Shown here in pieces: positions 28,207-36,621 of a DNA stretch of 64,000 bases (the first letter of the stretch is position 1; each line of letters starts with the position of its first letter). This DNA comes from Streptomyces sp. ITFR-21 (lineage in GTDB: Bacteria > Actinomycetota > Actinomycetes > Streptomycetales > Streptomycetaceae): contig NZ_CP134605.1 in the NCBI RefSeq assembly GCF_031844685.1, positions 5,678,001 to 5,742,000 on the forward strand. Reading direction: 5' to 3'. The notes beneath the pieces were generated by a model. The model worked only from the letters and a program-made list of their open reading frames with translations, did not search any database and had not been told where the DNA came from. Made by a program: the position numbers and the translations under genes.

Positions 28207-28941
28207 TCACCCGGTCGCGGCCGGGCCCGAGCGGATCAGGGTGTCGGCCGCGTCGTTGACCGGCTGCGGAGTGCCGGTGAGGTCCAGGACGAACAGCGGT
28301 ACGCCCAACTGGTCGGCCCGCAACCGCGCCTCCTGCGCGTACCCGGCCAGTGAGAAGAACGCGCCGTCGGCCTCCTCGTTCGCGCAGTTCAGCCACAGGC
28401 ACTCCACCTCGCGCGACGCGGTCGGCAGCGTCGTCGGATCGACCTGTGCCACCAGCCCGTCCGCGCGCAGGTCGACACCGCTCGCGGTGCGGTCGCCGGC
28501 CGGCCGCACCCCGGCGAAGCCCAGCCACGTCAGATACTGCGCGGCGGCCGTCAGCGCGTCCCGCGCGGTACGGATGGTGACCGGCCGGAAGGGCGGCCGT
28601 ACGGCCGGCGGCGGCACCTGACCGTCCGGCCGCGGCACCCGGCCGGGCCCCGGCGGCGCCCCGGACGGCGCGGGAGCCGCCTCGGCCTCCACCGGCAGCC
28701 GGACCAGCGCGCCGCAGGAGCAGTCGAACTCCGGCTGCGGCCAGTGGTCGCGGCGTCCGCAGGACGGGCAGCGCACCCGTACCCAGGAGTCCTCCCACGA
28801 CAGGTGGCGGATCTGCACGGGGTGCCCGCCGCGCCGTACCGGCGGCGTCAGCGGGGCGCCGCACGCGCACGGGAACGTCGGCGCGGTGTAGCGGTGCTCC
28901 CGCCCGCAGGCCGGGCAGCACACCGGCGTGCTCTCTGCCAT
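28207..28941 (-). CDS. Double zinc-ribbon protein with a degenerate Mrr-like domain
   Basis: A 244-residue protein. Two zinc ribbons lie at residues 9-27 (CPACG then CACG) and 58-76 (CPSCG then CSCG), followed by a Pro-rich linker. The C-terminal part (about 122-225: ALTAAAQYLTWLGFAGVRP, SGVDLRADGLVAQVD, GYAQEARLRADQLGVPLFVL) follows the pattern of Mrr/PD-(D/E)xK nuclease domains, with D157 at the acidic position but QVD (166-168) where active enzymes have QxK. It may therefore bind DNA without cutting. The ribbons are clear; the nuclease-like fold is inference. It is convergent with the synthetase operon. Confidence 0.65.
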   Translation of the reverse strand: MAESTPVCCPACGREHRYTAPTFPCACGAPLTPPVRRGGHPVQIRHLSWEDSWVRVRCPSCGRRDHWPQPEFDCSCGALVRLPVEAEAAPAPSGAPPGPGRVPRPDGQVPPPAVRPPFRPVTIRTARDALTAAAQYLTWLGFAGVRPAGDRTASGVDLRADGLVAQVDPTTLPTASREVECLWLNCANEEADGAFFSLAGYAQEARLRADQLGVPLFVLDLTGTPQPVNDAADTLIRSGPAATG

Positions 28942-29261
28942 GGTTCGCCAACTCCCGGTCCGGCCGCGGCGGCTGACGCCGAAGGTGTCCACTCCCATAG
29001 TGCAGGAACTTCGCGGCCCTGTGACCGGTGCCGGACACTGCGTCACCCGCGCCGGCCCCCGTCACCCCGCCGAGGCGGTGCGGCCGCCCGCGCGGGGTGA
29101 CGGCGGCCGGCCGGGCGGACGTCGGCCCCGGCGGCCGCCCGGACCCGGACGGCGGAACCGTGTCCCGCCGTGTCCCGTGAGACCGGTCCCGGCGAGCCGC
29201 CGGTGCCGGCGGTCGGCGCGCCGCGGGCGGGCGCTGCCGGGCCGTTCCGGACCTGGCCGCT

Positions 29262-29820
29262 GTGGAGGCCGCCCTTCGGGCCTTCGAGCCCGCCACCTTG
29301 GAGCGGGCGCCGTCGGCGGCCCGCCGGATCGTCCGCGCCGAGTCGGCCGCCTCCGGCGCCGAGGGTGAGCCGCAGATCCGCGAGCCGTCCCGCTCCGGGC
29401 CGCCCGTCTTCGAGCCCGCAGCCTCGGCCGCCGTCCGGCGGGCGCACGAGGCGCCCTTCGGCATCGAACGGGTGGCGCGCCGACGGTCCTCGGCGGCCAC
29501 CGAGGACTTCCCGCTGCTCGCCCGGCGTCGGCCTGCACGGGGTGCCGGGCATCCGCACCGCCTACCGGATGCTCGGCGCGACCGGCCCCGACCAGTGGGC
29601 GGCGGGCCGCACGGCCGCCGAGCGGCTGGCCGCGGTCCCCGGCAACCACTCGGCCGGCTTCCGGCCGCGCGTCCGGCTCACCCGGGACACGGGCGTACGG
29701 GCGCCGGCGGCCGCCGCGTACGCGCACCTCGCGGCGCCGCCCGCGTCGGTTAAGGTCGCCTCCGAGCAGCCCTCCGCGGGGAGGGCGCGGACCTCGCAGC
29801 CGCCGTGGGAGCCCTGGTGA
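29262..29820 (+). pseudogene. Remnant of an M20-family amidohydrolase
   Basis: Only the C-terminal third of an aminoacylase/hippurate-hydrolase-like M20 enzyme remains, in two frames. Frame one (from 29262) reads LRAFEPATLERAPSAARRIV and ends with the family's SAATEDFPLLA; near 29520 the match moves to frame two, GVPGIRTAYRMLGATGPDQW and GNHSAGFRPRVRLTRDTG, which contains the C-terminal NHS motif. The frame runs on to a TGA at 29818 over the start of the next gene. The N-terminal metal-site half is absent, so this is a decayed gene. Family by motifs; the former substrate is unknown. Confidence 0.65.
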
Positions 29821-30101
29821 GACTGAGGCTGGAATTCACGACCGAGCCGTTCGACCTGGAGGAGCCGCCCGCGCACGCCCTGGTGGCCCGCGAGGTGATC
29901 CAGGACGGCACCTTGTCGGCGGTGGACGTCGGGCCGTTCGGCAACACGGCCGAGGGCCCGGCCGACGCCGTGGTCGCGGCGGTCGCCGAGCTGCTGCGGC
30001 GCACCCTCGCGGCCGGTGCCACCCGGGTGTCGTTGCAGGTCAACGTGCTCGGCGAGGCGGCGGCCGGCGAGGCGGCGGCCGGCGGCGGGGACCCGCGGTG
30101 A
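29817..30101 (+). CDS. Small MTH1187/thiamine-binding-like protein
   Basis: A 94-residue protein beginning VRLRLEFTTEPFDLEEP. The pattern VDVGPFGNTAEGPADAVVAA, then AELLRRTLAAGATRVSLQVN, resembles the MTH1187/YkoF-type ferredoxin-like fold (gT-x-iEG ... aG-x-xRV). That is a pattern-level inference, and ligand binding is unproven. GTG 29817 is chosen because GGGAG lies five bases upstream; a GTG at 29805 is also possible. Its stop overlaps the next start (GTGA), so the two proteins are made together, directly upstream of the uricase operon. The C-terminal tail is an imperfect GEAAA repeat. Confidence 0.65.
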   Translation: MRLRLEFTTEPFDLEEPPAHALVAREVIQDGTLSAVDVGPFGNTAEGPADAVVAAVAELLRRTLAAGATRVSLQVNVLGEAAAGEAAAGGGDPR

Positions 30102-30475
30102 GCGCCCCCGACCCCCACCCGCTCGCGGTCGCCGTCAAGCCGCTGGCGGACGCGATGGGCGCGGAGATCCTCACCCCCGGCGACGCCCGCGGCGACGACG
30201 TGGTGCTCAGCTGGGACGGTGAACCGGTGCTGGCCGTCCGGCTCCCCCGTCTGGCCGACTCGCTGGACCACATCCTGGCCGACCTGGAACGCCGCCACGG
30301 GCCGCTGGCCGACCTCGGCCGCAAGGAGAAGCAGACCGTCGTCCGCATCCTGGAGGAACGCGGCGCCTTCTCGGTCCGCCACGGCGTGGAGACCGTCGCC
30401 TCCGCCCTCGGCGTCAGCCGCTTCACCGTCTACAACTACCTGAACAGGGAGAACGCCGCCCGGCCGGCCGAGTGA
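30098..30475 (+). CDS. Small HTH protein, HTH_22-like, likely purine-catabolism regulator
   Basis: A 125-residue protein. The N-terminal half (about 1-70) has HPLAVAVKPLADAMGAEIL and DDVVLSWDGEPVLAVRLP, a small alpha-beta domain; the C-terminal half (about 72-120) has LGRKEKQTVVRILEERGAF and VETVASALGVSRFTVYNYL, a Fis/YheO-type (HTH_22) helix-turn-helix. It is coupled to the preceding small protein and sits 200 bp upstream of uraD on the same strand. By position it is a candidate regulator of the urate operon, perhaps with the preceding protein as ligand-binding partner. That role is inference. Confidence 0.68.
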   Translation: MSAPDPHPLAVAVKPLADAMGAEILTPGDARGDDVVLSWDGEPVLAVRLPRLADSLDHILADLERRHGPLADLGRKEKQTVVRILEERGAFSVRHGVETVASALGVSRFTVYNYLNRENAARPAE

Positions 30476-30634
30476 GCGCCCCCTCGCCGGCCGGGCCGGC
30501 GCGGCCCGTCCCCGCCCGCCGTCCCGCGGGCCGCGGCCCGTCCGGCCCGGCCGGCGAGGGCCGGCCACCCCGGCCCGGCCGACCGGTGAACCGCCCGCGC
30601 CGACCGTCCCACCGGCAACCGTAACGGAGAGTTT

Positions 30635-30680
30635 TCAACAAACTGTTGACGCCTGCCGCCGGGCCTCCTAGCGTGCGGAT
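30635..30680 (+). promoter_or_regulatory. uraD promoter with overlapping palindrome, leaderless
   Basis: TTGACG (30646-30651) and TAGCGT (30669-30674) are separated by 17 bp, a good HrdB-type promoter. The -10 ends six bases before GTG 30681, so the transcript should be leaderless. The palindrome TCAACAAACTGTTGA (30635-30649) overlaps the -35; TCAACAGAGCGTTGA occurs again before allantoinase. Confidence 0.7.
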
Positions 30681-31196
30681 GTGACTTCCAGCGCCCCGCC
30701 GGACCCGAGCCGGCTGAACGAAGCCCCGCGGCCGGTCCTGGCCGGGCTGCTGCGGGAGGTGTGCACCAGCACGGCGTGGGGGACCGCGGTGGCCGGCGGG
30801 CGGCCGTACGGGCGGCTGGCGGAACTGCTCGCCGCGAGCGACGCGGCCATGGCCGCGCTGACCGCCGCCGACCTGGACGAGGCGATGGCCGGCCACCCGC
30901 CGATCGGCCGCCCCGCGCCGGGCGATCCCACCTCGGCGCGGGAGCAGAGCGGCGTACGCGACCAGGAGCGGGCCGAGCTGCTGCGGCTGAACCTCGCCTA
31001 CCAGGGCGCCCACGGGCATGTCTTCCTGATCTGCGCCACCGGCAGGACCGGCGCCGAGATGCTGGCCGCGCTCAAGGAGCGGATCGGCAACGACGCGGCG
31101 ACCGAACGCGAGATCGTCCGCGCCGAACTGGGGAAGATCAACCGCATCCGGCTCACCGCGCTGGCCGAGCGGCTGGCCCGGGAGGAGGCGCCATGA
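30681..31196 (+). CDS. uraD: OHCU decarboxylase
   Basis: A 171-residue enzyme that decarboxylates 2-oxo-4-hydroxy-4-carboxy-5-ureidoimidazoline to S-allantoin, the last step of uricolysis. Key features are the catalytic-histidine motif AGHPPIGRPAPGD (about residues 72-84), a glutamate-rich helix (NLAYQGAHGHVFLICATGRT) and EIVRAELGKINRIRL near the C-terminus, all diagnostic of the OHCU decarboxylase family. GTG 30681 is fixed by the promoter six bases upstream. It is the first gene of the uraD-uraH-uricase-deaminase operon and overlaps uraH by four bases (ATGA). Confidence 0.93.
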   Translation: MTSSAPPDPSRLNEAPRPVLAGLLREVCTSTAWGTAVAGGRPYGRLAELLAASDAAMAALTAADLDEAMAGHPPIGRPAPGDPTSAREQSGVRDQERAELLRLNLAYQGAHGHVFLICATGRTGAEMLAALKERIGNDAATEREIVRAELGKINRIRLTALAERLAREEAP

Positions 31197-31606
31197 CGTC
31201 CGTGTCCACGCACATCCTCGACACCAGCAGCGGGCGCCCGGCCGCCGGAGTCGCCGTCGAACTCGCGGCGCGCCCGGCCCCCGAGGCCCCCTGGACCCCG
31301 CACGGCGCCTCGGCGACCGACGCGGACGGCCGCTGCAAGGACCTCCCGGCGCTGCCGGCGGACACCGCCCACGTACGGCTCCGCTTCGCGGTCGGACCGT
31401 ACTTCCGGGATCCCCGGGAGCCGTCCGGCGGCGGCCGGGACCCGCTCCCCGCCGCGGCCGCGGACCGGCACGGCGCCCCCGGTCCGGACGCCGACGGCGT
31501 GTTCTTCCCCGAGGTGACGGTCGTCTTCGCCGTCACGCCGGGCGAGCACTACCACGTACCGCTGCTGCTCAACCCGTTCGGCTACTCCGTATACCGAGGG
31601 AGCTAG
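31193..31606 (+). CDS. uraH: 5-hydroxyisourate hydrolase (transthyretin-like)
   Basis: A 137-residue member of the transthyretin-like family that opens the ring of 5-hydroxyisourate to OHCU. Both signatures are present: STHILDTSSGRPAAGV at the start and the C-terminal YSVYRGS; HYHVPLLLNPFGYS supplies another active-site histidine. An insert of about 25 Gly/Pro/Asp-rich residues (about 86-110) lengthens it beyond the usual 110-120; it falls in a loop, so activity is plausible. ATG 31193 overlaps the uraD stop and uricase follows after five bases. Confidence 0.92.
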   Translation: MTSVSTHILDTSSGRPAAGVAVELAARPAPEAPWTPHGASATDADGRCKDLPALPADTAHVRLRFAVGPYFRDPREPSGGGRDPLPAAAADRHGAPGPDADGVFFPEVTVVFAVTPGEHYHVPLLLNPFGYSVYRGS

Positions 31607-31611
31607 CGCCC

Positions 31612-32523
31612 ATGACCGCCGAATCCCGCCCCGCCCGCGTGACCCGCCTCGGCCAGAACCAGTACGGCAAGGCGGAGTGCCGCGTCGTACGGATCGTCCG
31701 CGACGGCGCCACCCACCACATCAAGGACCTCAACGTCTCGGTCGCGCTGTCCGGCGCCATGGACGACGTCCACCTGTCCGGCTCCAACGCCAACGTGCTG
31801 ACCACCGACACCACCAAGAACACCGTCTTCGCGTTCGCCAAGGAACACGGCATAGCGTCCGCCGAGCAGTTCGGCATCCACCTGGCCCGGCACTTCGTCG
31901 GCAGCCGGCCGTCCGTCCACCGGGCCCGGATCCGGATCGAGGAGTACGGCTGGGAGCGCATCCCCACCGCCGAGGAGGGCGAGCACTCCTTCGTCCGCAC
32001 GGGCCAGGAGACCCGCACCACCGAGGTCGACCACGACGGCGGGCAGTGGCAGGTGGTCTCCGGCCTGAAGGACCTGGTGGTGATGAACTCCACCGACTCG
32101 GAGTTCCGGGGCTTCGTCAAGGACCCGTACACCACGCTCAAGGAGACCCGCGACCGCGTGCTGGCCACCGAGGTCACCGCCCGCTGGCGGTTCAACTGGA
32201 CCGGCGACGCGCAGCCCGCCCCAAACTGGGAGGAGTCGTACGGGCAGGCGCGCCACCACCTGCTGACCGCGTTCGCGGACACCTACTCGTACTCGCTCCA
32301 GCAGACCCTGTTCGCGATGGGCACCCGGGTCGTCGAGAACCGCCCCGAGATCGACGAGATACGGCTGTCGCTGCCCAACAAGCACCACTTCCTGGTGGAC
32401 CTGGAGCCGTTCGGCCTGAAGAACGACAACGAGGTCTACCTGGCCGCCGACCGCCCGTACGGCCTCATCGAGGGCACTGTGCTGCGGGACGGCGCCGAGG
32501 CCGGCATACCGGTCACGGACTGA
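31612..32523 (+). CDS. pucL: Cofactor-independent urate oxidase (uricase)
   Basis: A 303-residue T-fold enzyme that oxidises urate with O2 to 5-hydroxyisourate and H2O2 without a cofactor. The lysine-threonine catalytic pair is seen in LGQNQYGKAECRVVRI and VLTTDTTKNTVFAFAKEHG; further conserved stretches are SGLKDLVVMNSTDSEFRGF, DPYTTLKETRDRVLAT and LPNKHHFLVDLEPFGLKN. Length and motifs fit full-length uricases. It follows uraH by five bases and precedes 8-oxoguanine deaminase by ten, all one operon. It acts as a cytoplasmic tetramer in known cases. Confidence 0.95.
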   Translation: MTAESRPARVTRLGQNQYGKAECRVVRIVRDGATHHIKDLNVSVALSGAMDDVHLSGSNANVLTTDTTKNTVFAFAKEHGIASAEQFGIHLARHFVGSRPSVHRARIRIEEYGWERIPTAEEGEHSFVRTGQETRTTEVDHDGGQWQVVSGLKDLVVMNSTDSEFRGFVKDPYTTLKETRDRVLATEVTARWRFNWTGDAQPAPNWEESYGQARHHLLTAFADTYSYSLQQTLFAMGTRVVENRPEIDEIRLSLPNKHHFLVDLEPFGLKNDNEVYLAADRPYGLIEGTVLRDGAEAGIPVTD

Positions 32524-32533
32524 GGGGCCCGCC

Positions 32534-33937
32534 TTGACCACCAGCGCACCCGCCACCAGCGCACCCGCCACCGGGCGGACCGTCATCGAGAACTGCGCCG
32601 TCGCCACCGTGGACGCGGCCGGCACCGAGTACGCCTCCGGGCACGTCGTCGTCGCCGGGAACGTCATCGAGTCGGTCGGCCCGGGACCCGCGCCCGCCGG
32701 CCTGGAGGGCGTCACCCGCCGGATCGACGGCACCGGCCACCTGGCCACCCCCGGCCTGGTCAACACCCACCACCACTTCTACCAGTGGCTGACCCGCGGC
32801 CTCGCCCAGGACAGCAACCTCTTCGACTGGCTGGTCGAGCTGTACCCGACATGGGCGCGGATCGACGAGCCGATGGTGTACGCCGCCGCCTCCGGGTCGC
32901 TGGCGATGATGGTCCGCGGCGGCGTCACCACCGCCATGGACCACCACTACGTCTTCCCACGCGGCGCCGGGGACCTGCTGGGCGCCGAGATCAGGGCCGC
33001 CGCCGAGCTCGGCGTGCGCTTCACCGCCGCCCGCGGCTCGATGGACCGCGGCGAGAGCGACGGCGGGCTGCCGCCGGACTTCGCAGTGGAGACCACCGAG
33101 GGCGCGCTGCTGGCCACCGAGCAGGCCGTCGACACCCATCACGACGCATCCTTCGGCTCGATGCTGCAGATCGCGGTCGCACCCTGCTCGCCGTTCTCCG
33201 TCTCCACCGAACTGATGCGGGAGGGGGCGGCGCTGGCCCGGCGCAAGGGCGTCCGGCTGCACACCCACGGCAGCGAGACGGTGGAGGAGGAGAAGTTCTG
33301 CCACGAGTTGTTCGGGATGGGCCCCACGGACTACTTCGCGTCCACCGGCTGGCTCGGCGGCGACGTGTGGATGGCGCACTGCGTCCACATGAACGACTCC
33401 GACATCGCCGCGTTCGCCCGCACCGGCACCGGGGTCGCGCACTGCCCGTCCTCCAACGCCCGGCTGGCGGCCGGGATCGCCCGGGTGCCGGACATGCTCA
33501 CCGCCGGGGTGCCGGTCGGCCTCGGCGTGGACGGCACCGCGTCCAACGAGTCGGGCGAGCTCCACACCGAGCTGCGCAACGCGCTCCTGGTCAACCGCCT
33601 CGGCGCCGGCGAGAAGGCGCTGACCGCCCGGCAGGCGCTGCGGCTGGGCACCTACGGCGGCGCGCAGGTCCTCGGCCGCGCCGCCGAGATCGGTTCCCTG
33701 GAGCCGGGCAAGCTCGCCGACCTGGTGCTGTGGAAGCTGGACGGGCTCGGGCACGCGTCCATCGCCGACCCGGTCGCGGCCCTGGTGCTGGGCGCCCCCG
33801 CCCCGGTCACGCTGTCGCTGGTCGGCGGCACCCCGGTGGTCGAGCACGGTCGGCTCACCCGGGCCGACGAGGACGCGGTGGCCCGGCTGACCCGCAGCGA
33901 GGCACGGCGGCTCGCGCGGATCGCGGGCCTGGCCTGA
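32534..33937 (+). CDS. 8-oxoguanine deaminase (amidohydrolase family)
   Basis: A 467-residue zinc amidohydrolase of the ATZ/TRZ branch; bacterial enzymes of this type found with uricase genes deaminate 8-oxoguanine to urate. Metal and substrate motifs: PGLVNTHHHFYQWLTRGLA (about residue 76), VRLHTHGSETVEEEKF, WMAHCVHMNDSDIAAFAR and GLGVDGTASNESGELHTEL. The start appears to be TTG at 32534, seven bases after GAGGGG; no ATG or GTG suits. A Thr/Ala-rich lead (TTSAPATSAPATG) precedes the domain. Last gene of the operon, followed by a convergent hairpin. Guanine or another purine as substrate cannot be excluded. Confidence 0.85.
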   Translation: MTTSAPATSAPATGRTVIENCAVATVDAAGTEYASGHVVVAGNVIESVGPGPAPAGLEGVTRRIDGTGHLATPGLVNTHHHFYQWLTRGLAQDSNLFDWLVELYPTWARIDEPMVYAAASGSLAMMVRGGVTTAMDHHYVFPRGAGDLLGAEIRAAAELGVRFTAARGSMDRGESDGGLPPDFAVETTEGALLATEQAVDTHHDASFGSMLQIAVAPCSPFSVSTELMREGAALARRKGVRLHTHGSETVEEEKFCHELFGMGPTDYFASTGWLGGDVWMAHCVHMNDSDIAAFARTGTGVAHCPSSNARLAAGIARVPDMLTAGVPVGLGVDGTASNESGELHTELRNALLVNRLGAGEKALTARQALRLGTYGGAQVLGRAAEIGSLEPGKLADLVLWKLDGLGHASIADPVAALVLGAPAPVTLSLVGGTPVVEHGRLTRADEDAVARLTRSEARRLARIAGLA

Positions 33938-33961
33938 CCGGCTTGGACAGGCGTCCCCGCC

Positions 33962-34008
33962 GCCCCCGGTCCGCCGCGCACCCACGACCGCGTGCGCGGA
34001 CCGGGGGC
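33962..34008. terminator. Hairpin between deaminase and malate synthase genes
   Basis: GCCCCCGGTCCGC (33962-33974) pairs with GCGGACCGGGGGC (33996-34008), with a few more pairs inside after a small bulge. It lies between convergent genes and can serve both strands. There is no T-run. Confidence 0.6.
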
Positions 34009-34040
34009 CACGCGTCGGCGCCCGGTGCCGGCCGGCCGGT

Positions 34041-35666
34041 TCAGCCGGCCAGCTGCTCGTAGGCGGGCAGCGTCAGGAACTCGACGTACTCCGCGTCCAG
34101 GGCGGTGCGCAGCAGCAGTTCGTGCGCCTCGGTCCACTTGCCCGCCGCGAACGCGTCCTCGCCGACCTCGGTCCGGATCGCCACCAGCTCGTCGGCGGCG
34201 ACCTGCCGGACCAGCTCCGGGGTCGCCTTCACCTCGGGCTCGCCCTCGAAGACCACGCCCGCGTTGGTCCACTGCCAGATCTGCGAGCGGGAGATCTCGG
34301 CGGTCGCCGCGTCCTCCATCAGGTTGAAGATCGCCACCGCGCCCGAGCCGCGCAGCCACGCCTCGATGTAGCGGATGCCGACCTGGACGGCGTTGCGCAG
34401 CCCCTCGTAGGTGGGCCTGGCCTTCAGCGAGGCGATGTCGATGAGTTCGGCGGCGGTGACCCGCACGTCCTCGCGCAGCCGGTCCTTCTGGTTCGGCCGC
34501 TCGCCGAGCACCGCGTCGAAGGAGGCACGGGCGATCGGCACCAGGTCCGGGTGCGCCACCCACGAGCCGTCGAAGCCGTCGCCCGCCTCGCGGTCCTTGT
34601 CCGCCTTGACCTTCTGAAACGCCAGCTCGTTGACCGCAGCGTCCCGCCGGGACGGGATGAACGCCGCCATGCCGCCGATGGCGTGCGCGCCGCGCTTGTG
34701 GCAGGTGCGCACCAGCAGTTCGGTGTACGCGCGCATGAAGGGGGCGGTCATCGTCACCGCGTTGCGGTCCGGCAGCACGAAACGCTCGCCGCCGTCACGG
34801 AAGTTCTTCACGATCGAGAACAGGTAGTCCCAGCGGCCCGCGTTGAGTCCCGACGCGTGCTCGCGCAGCTCGTAGAGGATCTCCTCCATCTCGTACGCGG
34901 CGGTGATCGTCTCGATCAGCACGGTGGCGCGCACCGTGCCCTGCGGGATGCCGAGATGGTCCTGGGCGAAGACGAACACCTCGTTCCACAGCCGCGCCTC
35001 CAGGTGCGACTCGGTCTTCGGCAGGTAGAAGTACGGGCCCTTGCCGAGGTCGATCAGCCGTTGCGCGTTGTGGAAGAAGTACAGCCCGAAGTCGACCAGG
35101 CCGCCCGGGACCTGCTCGCCGTCCACGGTCAGGTGCCGCTCGGCCAGGTGCCAGCCGCGCGGGCGGGCGACGACGGTGGCGAGCTCGGCCGCGTCCTTGA
35201 GGGCGTACGCCTTGCCCTCCGGCGAGGTGAAGTCGATCCGCCGCTCGTAGGCGTCGATCAGGTTGACCTGGCCGCCGATGACGTTCTCCCAGGTGGGGGC
35301 CGAGGCGTCCTCGAAGTCGGCGAGCCAGATCCTGGCCCCGGAGTTGAGCGCGTTGATCGTCATCTTGCGGTCGGTGGGGCCGGTGATCTCCACCCGGCGG
35401 TCCTCCAGCGCGGCCGGCGACGGGGCCACCTGCCAGTCGCCGTCGCGGATGTGCGCGGTCTCCGGCAGGAAGTCCAGGGTGGCGGTACGGGCGATCTCCG
35501 CCCGCCGCCGGTGGCGCAGCTCCAGCAGTTCGGCGCGGCGGGGCGCGAAGCGGCGGTGCAGCTCGCCGAGGAAGGCCAGCGCCTGCGGCGTCAGCACCTC
35601 CTGCGCGCGGGCCACGGGCGGGGCGGCCTCGGAGACGACGGCCGGGGACGGTGCGCTTGCGGACAT
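34041..35666 (-). CDS. aceB: Malate synthase A
   Basis: A 541-residue TIM-barrel enzyme that condenses glyoxylate with acetyl-CoA to malate. It has [40 protein letters not shown], the signature [19 protein letters not shown] and, near the C-terminus, [19 protein letters not shown] with the catalytic Asp. Length is normal for the A isoform. ATG 35666 follows GGAGGAG. No isocitrate lyase is nearby; instead it lies between urate and allantoin genes, so it probably disposes of glyoxylate from allantoin breakdown. A tandem IclR-type operator covers its -10 box, and the same 15-bp site occurs at the [16 protein letters not shown] promoter. Confidence 0.93.
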   Translation of the reverse strand: MSASAPSPAVVSEAAPPVARAQEVLTPQALAFLGELHRRFAPRRAELLELRHRRRAEIARTATLDFLPETAHIRDGDWQVAPSPAALEDRRVEITGPTDRKMTINALNSGARIWLADFEDASAPTWENVIGGQVNLIDAYERRIDFTSPEGKAYALKDAAELATVVARPRGWHLAERHLTVDGEQVPGGLVDFGLYFFHNAQRLIDLGKGPYFYLPKTESHLEARLWNEVFVFAQDHLGIPQGTVRATVLIETITAAYEMEEILYELREHASGLNAGRWDYLFSIVKNFRDGGERFVLPDRNAVTMTAPFMRAYTELLVRTCHKRGAHAIGGMAAFIPSRRDAAVNELAFQKVKADKDREAGDGFDGSWVAHPDLVPIARASFDAVLGERPNQKDRLREDVRVTAAELIDIASLKARPTYEGLRNAVQVGIRYIEAWLRGSGAVAIFNLMEDAATAEISRSQIWQWTNAGVVFEGEPEVKATPELVRQVAADELVAIRTEVGEDAFAAGKWTEAHELLLRTALDAEYVEFLTLPAYEQLAG

Positions 35667-35792
35667 GCGGGTCACTCCTCCAGAGCGCGTGGGTGTCTGG
35701 CGTCCGCCGGGTTGCGGCCGGCGGGCGCCCCGCGCGGCGGCGGGGCCGCGGTGAGGGCACCAGGTGTCCGGTCGCGTCGAGACACGGGCGCA

Positions 35793-35828
35793 TTCTGCAC
35801 AGCGGAGTATAGTTTTCGCACTGCGGAA
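35793..35828. promoter_or_regulatory. Tandem IclR-type operators over the aceB promoter
   Basis: Two 15-bp imperfect palindromes, TTCTGCACAGCGGAG (35793-35807) and TTTCGCACTGCGGAA (35814-35828), start 21 bp apart, i.e. two helical turns. The minus-strand -10 box TATACT (35811-35806) falls between them. A related site TTTCGCTGTGTGGAA is at 40021. Confidence 0.75.
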
Positions 35829-35835
35829 GTTCAAC

Positions 35836-36504
35836 CTACGGTGCCGGGTCCGCCCGGTCCAGCAGGCGCAGATCGGCCGGGGTGTCGATGTCCGCCGGAT
35901 CGCCCACGTCCCCGCACTCCACCAGGACCGTCTGCTCCGCGTGCGCCCGCAGATACGTCCGCGCCCCGCGGTCCCCGTCCGCGCTGCCGGCCACCCCCGC
36001 CCAGCGGGCCGCCCCGATCAGCACCGGGTGCCCGCGCCGCCCGCCGTACGTCGCCGCCGCCAGGGCCGCCCCCAGGCCGCCGCCGGCGCGGGCCGCCGCC
36101 AGCACCCTGGCCACCGACGCGGCGCCCACGCCCGGCTGGTCCACCAGGCCGATCAGCGCCGCCAGGGCGGGGGAGTGCGCCGGCTGCCCGCGCCGGGCCG
36201 AGGAGTCCGCCTGCCGCGCCGCCAGGGACGCCAGGCCCGCCCGCAGCGAGGAGCCCATCCCCTCCTCCCAGCGCGGGTTCGCCACCACCACGCAGCCCGT
36301 CAGGTCGGCCCGCTCGCGCACCTCGTCCGCCGCCGCGCCCAGCACCACGTGCACGCGGGCGCAGCCGCCCGCCCGCAGCTCCCGTACCGCGTGCTCCACC
36401 AGCGGCCGGCCCCGGTACGGCAGCAGCGCCTTCGGCCGGCCGCCCAGCCGCCGCCCCCCGCCGGCCGCCAGCAGCAGACCGGCCACCTCGCCTTCGGTGT
36501 CCAT
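35836..36504 (-). CDS. MobA-like nucleotidyltransferase (MocA-type)
   Basis: A 222-residue Rossmann-like NTP transferase. The N-terminal nucleotide loop is [20 protein letters not shown] (about residues 10-29), followed by [14 protein letters not shown] and [19 protein letters not shown], then [13 protein letters not shown] and [11 protein letters not shown]. This is the MocA/MobA-like group; MocA adds CMP to molybdopterin for xanthine-dehydrogenase-type enzymes. Its place among purine genes, with xdhC elsewhere in the window, supports that role but does not prove it. ATG 36504 has no good ribosome site, and a TATGCA six bases upstream suggests a leaderless transcript. Its stop lies just upstream of the aceB operators. 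Confidence 0.75.
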   Translation of the reverse strand: MDTEGEVAGLLLAAGGGRRLGGRPKALLPYRGRPLVEHAVRELRAGGCARVHVVLGAAADEVRERADLTGCVVVANPRWEEGMGSSLRAGLASLAARQADSSARRGQPAHSPALAALIGLVDQPGVGAASVARVLAAARAGGGLGAALAAATYGGRRGHPVLIGAARWAGVAGSADGDRGARTYLRAHAEQTVLVECGDVGDPADIDTPADLRLLDRADPAP

Positions 36505-36621
36505 AAACCCTGCATACCGTGTGCCGCCCGTTCGGGGAACAGGCCCCTGCCGGCGCCGTGCCGTCCGGTATCGTCGAGCCGTGTCCCGGGCGGGGGCCGT
36601 ACCAGCGGGAAACGGGGGCCG

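Noticed and set aside
28207-28941. A restriction or defence island around the Mrr-like protein
   Set aside because: No methyltransferase, helicase or other defence gene is adjacent, and the catalytic lysine is absent.
29262-29820. Pseudogene as allantoate amidohydrolase (AllC)
   Set aside because: The preserved C-terminal motifs look closer to hippurate/aminoacylase-type M20 enzymes, and the N-terminal metal-site half is missing, so the substrate cannot be claimed.
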